This document shows positions 9,564 through 14,382 of a stretch of DNA of 14,382 bases, one piece after another. The notes beneath the pieces were generated by a model. It was not told the DNA's origin. It did no database searches and saw only the letters and a list, made by a program, of their open reading frames with translations. This stretch comes from Hepatocystis sp. ex Piliocolobus tephrosceles (lineage: Eukaryota > Apicomplexa > Aconoidasida > Haemosporida > Plasmodiidae). The translations under genes were made by a program, and so were the position numbers. Each line of letters begins with the position of its first letter. The first letter of the stretch is position 1. The stretch lies in contig CABPSV020000518.1 in assembly GCA_902459845.2 (NCBI GenBank), positions 1 through 14,382 on the forward strand, in the 5' to 3' direction.

Positions 9564-10484
9564 TCATTTTTTAATTATATTTCTATACAATGTTTTGCAT
9601 AATATTTTTTTTATATTTATTTTTCTGTTTATATTCAAAATATTCACAATAGATGTGATTACCATATTTTTTATTGGGAAAAACATTGTATTAAAGTAAT
9701 ATATAAATTTTAAATGGTCATTTGAAAGAACTGAATTTTTAAATGTGATAAAATTCGTATAAGTAGATTTTTTATAATAATTATTGTAATAGCTCTTGTT
9801 GTCACATGTGTTGACATTACTTTTGTTACAACTTTCATCAATATTATTACTGTCTGTACATGTATTGTCATAGTTCAACCACCATTTCTGTTTCATTCTA
9901 GTATTAAAAATGCTTTGCATTTCTTTTGTATAACATTCATTCTCCAAATTCATTTCATCCAAAGTACCTATCAAATAATATGATGATAAATATCTATTTA
10001 TATATTCTTTAATTTTATTTTCATACTCTTCCTCATTATTTTGATTACAGCTTTCTGACATAATATAAGTCTTTTATGCGGATGGGCATACATGCTTGTT
10101 GTTCATATATTTTTTTAAAATAACTATTTATAAATGCAATTTTTTCAAACTTGTAAGAACGATTGTGAGCTTTATCAAAATAAATATATTTACTAGAATC
10201 AGAACTTTCATAGGAACTATGATAGATATTATCAACACTATCACCATTATCAAAAGAGCTATTATTACTAGACTTAGAACTTGCAGCGGAACTATAACAG
10301 CAATTATAAAAATTATCACCAATATCAGCACTATCACCATTATCAGCAATATTTTTTTTAATCCGTAAGACCTTCTAACTGCTGACAATCTGTTACTCTT
10401 TTCATTTAATTTATCAACGATACGGGTTAGTTCCTTCTCTTCGATTTTACTACTTTTCTTAACACCACGTAGTTCGATTCTCAT
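9564..10484 (-). pseudogene. Frameshifted gene of unknown family, Asn/Asp/Ser-rich
   Basis: I do not recognise this gene. Minus-strand reading starts at the ATG at 10484 with a basic, hydrophilic stretch (MRIELRGVKKSSKIEEKE) to about 10360. After the A8 run at 10352-10359, coding character passes to the -1 frame, open to a TAA ending at 10047 (~100 codons). That frame is rich in Asp, Asn and Ser, and most codons end in T, as expected here. The original frame resumes near 10073 and runs to a TGA at 9564, giving an acidic segment (NNEEEYENKIKEY), a KWW motif and a Lys/Ile-rich tail. One A lost from the A8 run and one gained in the AAAA run at 10072-10075 would explain both changes. No signal peptide or clear export (PEXEL) motif is seen. 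The in-frame TGA 4 bp upstream of the ATG follows 18 open codons. Alternatives are base-calling errors in A runs or unrecognised introns. A decayed exported-protein gene is possible but unproven. Confidence 0.55.
10190..10344 (-). repeat. Imperfect in-frame repeat inside the broken gene
   Basis: On the minus strand, GATAATGGTGATAGTG followed by C or T and TGATA occurs twice, at 10323-10344 and 10230-10251. The offset is 93 bp, exactly 31 codons. A second block (AGTTCC, then AGTTCT, then TCTAGTAA) recurs at 10265-10294 and 10190-10219, an offset of 75 bp or 25 codons. Both offsets are multiples of three, so the duplication kept the Asp/Asn/Ser frame. This supports that frame as the one once translated. 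Confidence 0.75.
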
Positions 10485-10917
10485 TGTTCATATGGGTTTT
10501 ATAATGTCACCTCTCACCGCTTTTAGCAAACAAATAACAACATATATTTATATATAATAAAATATACGTTTATATGTACAGATATGTTATGTTTTTACAA
10601 AAATATTGTAAAATAGTTATAAATATATTACAAAAGTATGTATTATACTTAAAATAAATAAAAAAAAAAAAAAAAAAAAAAAATTATATATATATATATA
10701 TATATATATTTTTTGGCTTGACCATTAATTTTAATATATGTATGTCGTAATAATAACGTTATTATGATGCAAAAAAATTTTTTTTTTTTTCTTTTGGGAA
10801 ATTTTTTATAACAGTATGCTGTAAAACAGTATGAGTATATTATAAAAGTATATATTATGTTTAAAAAATGCTAAATAGTAAACATAATAAAAATTTAAGA
10901 AAATAAAAAAGTAAAAT

Positions 10918-10972
<55 letters not shown>

Positions 10973-11040
10973 CCTTCTTTTTTTTTTTTAAAATAAACAT
11001 TAATTTTAATTTATGCATATGTAGTACTTATGGCCTCTTT
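10485..11040. repeat. Diverged duplication with poly(A) and (AT)n tracts
   Basis: A segment at 10608-10654 (GTAAAATAGTTATAAATAT onward) recurs diverged at 10821-10866, with about four-fifths of positions matching. A second segment beginning CATTAATTTTAAT at 10723 recurs at 10999. Between the paired blocks each copy carries a long (AT)n tract: 10686-10709 in the first, and (AT)23 at 10921-10966 in the second. Copy 1 also has an A run of about 23 near 10661-10683. The order is the same in both copies, so this looks like an old tandem duplication whose copies now differ mostly in simple-repeat length. The first ~100 bases (10485-10600) precede the duplication and have no gene. No coding sequence is seen. 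Confidence 0.55.
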
Positions 11041-11600
11041 TATATATATAAATAGAATAAGGCTATATTTTTGGCTACGTATACCGTAAAAAACGTTGTT
11101 ATTTTGCTTATAATAAAGAATATTTGTTCCTAAAGTTGTTTATTTTATTTTATTTTAGCCAATCATAACTTTTAAGTCCTCATGGTGTTATATTTTCAAG
11201 TATACACTTCAAATGATAAAACAATTAATATATAAGGAATTGCACTTTATGCATTATTAACAAGTAAACATATAAATATATATATATATATATTTTTTTT
11301 TTTTTTGTTATTTTATTTTATTTTTTTTTTTTTTTGGCATATAATGATTTAATCAAATATCATAGTTGTGTTGGGAAAATAATGTGGTGTATATAACTGT
11401 GTTATATTAGTATTACTGTTTTCTTTTTTTATTTTTTTCTTAAGCCCTTATGTAGCTTAGCGATAAAGGTATGTTACTAAATTGTACATTTATGTCATTC
11501 TATTATGTTATTATTGATTGTTTTAGATCATAATAAACAAATAAAAAAAAAAAAATTCCATGTGATATTTCTTTTTATTTTCCTGTCTTTTTACTATGCT

Positions 11601-11689
11601 ACATTGTCGCCAATGAAACTGACATATTTTTTACGATTTTAACTTTGTCACATTGTTGTCAATGAAACTGACATATTTTTATGATTTTA
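11601..11689. repeat. 49-bp tandem duplication
   Basis: A 41-base sequence at 11601-11641 (starting ACATTGTCGCCAATGAAACT) is repeated at 11650-11689 with three substitutions and one T less. The start-to-start distance is 49 bp, and the CTTTGTC-like spacer before the unit recurs again at about 11691, suggesting a partial third unit. It is not a simple homopolymer repeat and is relatively G/C-containing for this region. No function is apparent. Confidence 0.85.
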
Positions 11690-11788
11690 TTTTGTCATTT
11701 TAGTTGGATATATTGTTTTTTATACAAGTTTTATAATTTTCAATTTCCTATTTAAAGAAACGAAATATAAAAATGCATATAAAAACAG

Positions 11789-11804
<16 letters not shown>

Positions 11805-11819
<15 letters not shown>
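11805..11819 (+). repeat. (AC)n microsatellite
   Basis: An A run of about 17 is followed by alternating AC to about 11819, then a few ACAT variants. CA repeats are rare in a genome with so little G/C, and this is the only one in the window. Confidence 0.85.
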
Positions 11820-12001
11820 TACACATACACAGGTATGACTCTATACATATATATTTTACTTTACTATGGTTAAAAACCAATAATTCATATTTTATATAAG
11901 TTATAAAATAAGCATATTATTTCTTACTTTGAAATTTTATTCCCTTAATTTGATCTAAACAATGTAATTATTTAAATATTTTAAATTAAAGGGTATGTTT
12001 T

Positions 12002-12227
12002 AATTTCTTTTTTTTCTCTCCTTTTTTTTTTTTTTTTTTTTTTATAGTAATATATAAAAAAATTAAGAAAACAAGTATGCTTTTTTTTCGTTTTTTTCTT
12101 ACCTTTTCTCCCTTTTTTTTTATAATAATATATAAAAAATCAAGAAAACAGGTATGCTTTATTTTCGTTTTTTTCTTTCTTTTTCTCCTTTTTTTTTTTA
12201 TAATAATATATAAAAAATCAAGAAAAG
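12002..12227. repeat. 78-bp tandem array, about three copies
   Basis: The core TATAATAATATATAAAAAATC followed by AAGAAAACAGGTATGC occurs with starts at 12043, 12121 and 12199, spacing 78 and 78 bp. Each core is preceded by a pyrimidine tract of the form TTTTCTCC plus a T run. The first copy reads TATAGTAATA and the third is cut off after AAGAAAA. Because 78 is divisible by three, the array gives an artificial repeated open frame (about 80 codons, plus strand) that I do not regard as a gene. Confidence 0.85.
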
Positions 12228-12596
12228 CAATACGTATAAATATTCAACACTTAACGATGATAGAGTACGAAAAAATAAAAAAAATGCTTCAGTTTTTTCA
12301 GTACATATATATATAATTTTCATTAAAATACACATACAAAAATATAAAGTAAAATAATGTATTAATTACACTTACACTTTTTGGTATACTTTTATATATT
12401 GTCACTTATTTTATTAACTTTTAATTTTATTTGTTTTTCATTTTGTTACTTATTATGAAAAAAAAAAATAAATAAATAAAAACTCCGTAATTTGTAATAG
12501 TATTACTTTTAAAATACTTACACGCATGTATATATATATATATATAATGCAGACCAAATCGAAAGATATAACAATATACATGAAGAACACTACATG

Positions 12597-12628
<32 letters not shown>
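12597..12628 (+). repeat. Poly(A) run of 32
   Basis: Thirty-two consecutive A residues, the longest homopolymer in the window. Its left flank (CTACATG) and right flank (TACGATACAT) show no target-site duplication or retroposed sequence, so I treat it as a simple homopolymer rather than the tail of a processed copy. Confidence 0.95.
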
Positions 12629-12631
<3 letters not shown>

Positions 12632-14182
12632 GATACATAAAATTCAAAGAGCTAAACGATATACAAAATTCTAGAAGCTAAATTAGTTAATTAACACTTA
12701 TGCAGATATATTATCACACATTAATAAATGTAATGCGTTAACTTTTTTTGCATTTGTACTTTTTCTACTTACAAAATAGAATACAATATAGATATAGATA
12801 TAGATTTATAAGGAATATTAACATATACATTTTAATTTTCTAGTGTTAATAGCAATTTGTTCATGTATCGAGTCGCTGAATGTCATGTATGTATGAATAA
12901 ACACATTGCTCAAATAAATGAATAAATAAATTAATTTCATGTATCATCAAAAGAACTGAACTATTGTCAATAATAAAATACATAATCATGTATTTATAAT
13001 TTTTGTATATACTTAAATAATCAAATTCCATTCCAATTCTTCATTTCGTAAGTACGAAAAAATGTAATAGAAAAAAAAAATTTTTTCTTTTTTTTTTTTT
13101 TTTTGTTTGGTGTGAATGCGTTTTGAGCTTTCGGTGCTTCAGCATTTGTTTGTGTACATATGTATGCTAATAAATTGAATTCCTTAATTTGAAAAAACAA
13201 AACATTAAAAAAAAAAAAAAAATAAAAAAAAAATAAGATACAACAGTTACATAAAATACATTGTGTAAGTACATATGGTGTCCATACATATTTATATACT
13301 ACCATTTTAAAAATATGTGTATGTATACAATGAACATTTTTTATTTCTTTTTGCAAATATCTTCATGCTCATTGTATAATGTAACCTGGCTTTTATTTGT
13401 TTCTTTTTTTTTTTTTTTTTTACACACATATATTTTGCCTATATTATGCCTTAAAACTATTGCCTGTTTTATTTTTTATTCTTTTTCCAAATCTTTTCCA
13501 TGTTATATAAAATAAGACTTGCTTATGAAAGTGTATACATAGATTTTTTTTTTATTTTTTTTACAATTTTGTAATTTATATTTAGTTGCATTAAAATAAT
13601 TAACATAGAATGTGTTACCTACTCCGCTATTTTATCCATTTTTTAATATAATAATAAGCATTCTTGTTTTTCTCTAAATACCGTTAATATAGACATTACT
13701 AATAATAAATAATGGCGTATGCACAACATAAAACATCTAAACTATATAAAAATGTATTAGTTTATATTTTTTACAATGGTATAATAAAAATGACAAAATC
13801 AAAAAATTCAAAAAAAAAAAAAAAAAATTTTGACACCACTATAATTCAAACTATTATCATGTCATAATTCAAATCAATGAAAAAAATCATGATATGAAAA
13901 AAAATGTTTTTTTTTTTATTTATTTATTTTTTTTTTTTTTCCTATTTTTTACTATTTTTTACTATTTTATTACTTATTTGTAGTTGTAATAACACATAGC
14001 ATAAAGATGTGTTACTTTTATGGAAATTTTTTAAACCAGTTTATACTAAATTAATAATATATAGTTTTAATGTACTATTAATAAATAAGAAAATAAATAA
14101 GCTAAACCGATTAAATTATCATAAATCTAACGTAATTTTTATAAAATATACAATATAAATCATACATATAAAAAAAAAAAAA

Positions 14183-14218
<36 letters not shown>
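14183..14218. repeat. (AAT)12 microsatellite
   Basis: Twelve uninterrupted AAT triplets follow an A run and are followed by AAAAT variants. It is a typical Plasmodium intergenic trinucleotide repeat. Confidence 0.95.
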
Positions 14219-14223
<5 letters not shown>

Positions 14224-14268
14224 TAAAAATAAATAAAAATTATTGTCAGTACTCAAACGAATACTAAC

Positions 14269-14270
<2 letters not shown>

Positions 14271-14300
<30 letters not shown>
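14271..14300. repeat. (TA)15 microsatellite
   Basis: Thirty bases of perfect TA alternation near the right end of the window, in DNA with no recognised gene. Confidence 0.95.
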
Positions 14301-14301
<1 letters not shown>

Positions 14302-14382
14302 CCTAGAACTATTTTATGTTCTACTTTTTTTCTAGCTTTTACTATATCATAATAAGATAGAGTATAACTACAACCTTTGATT

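Larger units (their letters stand above)
11041..12001. other. Intergenic region, no gene seen
   Basis: No open frame of note occurs on either strand. The stretch contains an (AT)n and poly(T) block at about 11275-11335, a 49-bp tandem duplication, and an A run followed by a (CA)n tract at 11805-11819. A tRNA A-box-like sequence occurs near 11452 but no B box follows it. Nothing else could be assigned. Confidence 0.5.
12228..14382. other. Right-flank intergenic region, no gene seen
   Basis: More than 2 kb without a supportable gene. Open frames of 64-111 codons here are made of Phe, Tyr, Ile and Lys runs from poly(T)/poly(A). Notable content is an A32 run, a (GATATA)n stretch at 12791-12805, a T run at 13088-13104, a G/C-richer patch at 13105-13172, a (AAT)12 tract and a terminal (TA)15. 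No rRNA or tRNA sequence was recognised up to the right end. Confidence 0.5.

Noticed and set aside
10096..10368. 90-codon plus-strand frame rich in Ile and Thr
   Set aside because: It is the complement of the Asp/Asn/Ser repeat in the broken minus-strand gene; the Thr/Ile pattern mirrors the repeat.
10468..10482. B-box-like AGTTCGATTCT on the plus strand
   Set aside because: No matching A box lies upstream and it falls in the 5' coding part of the broken minus-strand gene.
10806..11018. 70-codon minus-strand frame
   Set aside because: Its middle is an Ile-Tyr run produced by the (AT)23 tract; the rest is Lys and Phe runs.
11452..11471. tRNA gene suggested by TAGCTTAGCGATAAAGG, which resembles an A box
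   Set aside because: No B box (GTTCGANTC) follows within tRNA distance and the flanks do not form an acceptor stem.
12077..12316. 79-codon plus-strand frame with internal repeat
   Set aside because: The repeat comes from the 78-bp tandem array, which stays open only because 78 is a multiple of three; Phe runs are from poly(T).
12597..12628. Poly(A) tail of a retroposed element
   Set aside because: No target-site duplication, no element or gene copy upstream, and Plasmodium homopolymers of this size are common.
12453..12647. 64-codon minus-strand frame
   Set aside because: The Phe run is from the A32 homopolymer and the Ile-Tyr run from an AT repeat.
13261..13515. 84-codon plus-strand frame
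   Set aside because: Phe/Cys/Tyr-rich, overlaps an opposite-strand frame of the same kind, and has no motif.
1..14382. CRISPR array, mobile element or bacterial operon
   Set aside because: No regularly spaced direct repeats with unique spacers, no transposase or integrase motif, and all features are eukaryotic apicomplexan in character.

Overview
The window looks like nuclear DNA from a Plasmodium-type apicomplexan. The non-coding sequence is extremely A/T-rich, with long poly(A)/poly(T), (AT)n and (TAA)n tracts. The one large gene is intronless, rich in Asn and Lys, and carries low-complexity insertions between conserved domains. Its codons nearly all end in A or T. I cannot name the species. 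Asn runs are short, so a species other than P. falciparum (for example P. malariae, P. ovale or an avian parasite) is possible, but this is only an impression.

Layout. (1) 1-219 is pure A/T and contains an exact 121-bp-offset direct repeat. Together with my recollection that P. falciparum MRP1 lies close to the chromosome 1 centromere, this suggests the edge of a centromere. (2) 220-3356 is a gene-free upstream region with microsatellites and an A-rich leader. (3) 3357-8687 (+) is a 1776-residue ABCC half-repeat (TMD1-NBD1-TMD2-NBD2) transporter, almost certainly a Plasmodium multidrug resistance-associated protein and probably MRP1. It has no TMD0. Its two ATP sites are very unequal: one keeps all key residues, the other is degenerate in most of its motifs. 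(4) 8688-9563 is a spacer with an (AT)25 tract. (5) 9564-10484 (-) is a broken gene, convergent with the transporter. It reads as one Asn/Asp/Ser-rich protein if two single-base frame changes in A runs are allowed for; I do not recognise its family. (6) 10485-14382 has no supportable gene. It holds a diverged ~210-275-bp duplication, a 49-bp tandem duplication, a 78-bp tandem array and many homopolymer tracts.

The transporter is the only clearly functional gene. By family knowledge it would export glutathione, glutathione conjugates and other organic anions, and some drugs, across the parasite plasma membrane. No operon-like cooperation is expected in this organism, and the broken neighbour has no visible link to transport.

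No clear new system is present. The items most worth checking are the possible centromere edge, the twice-frameshifted gene and the asymmetric ATP sites.
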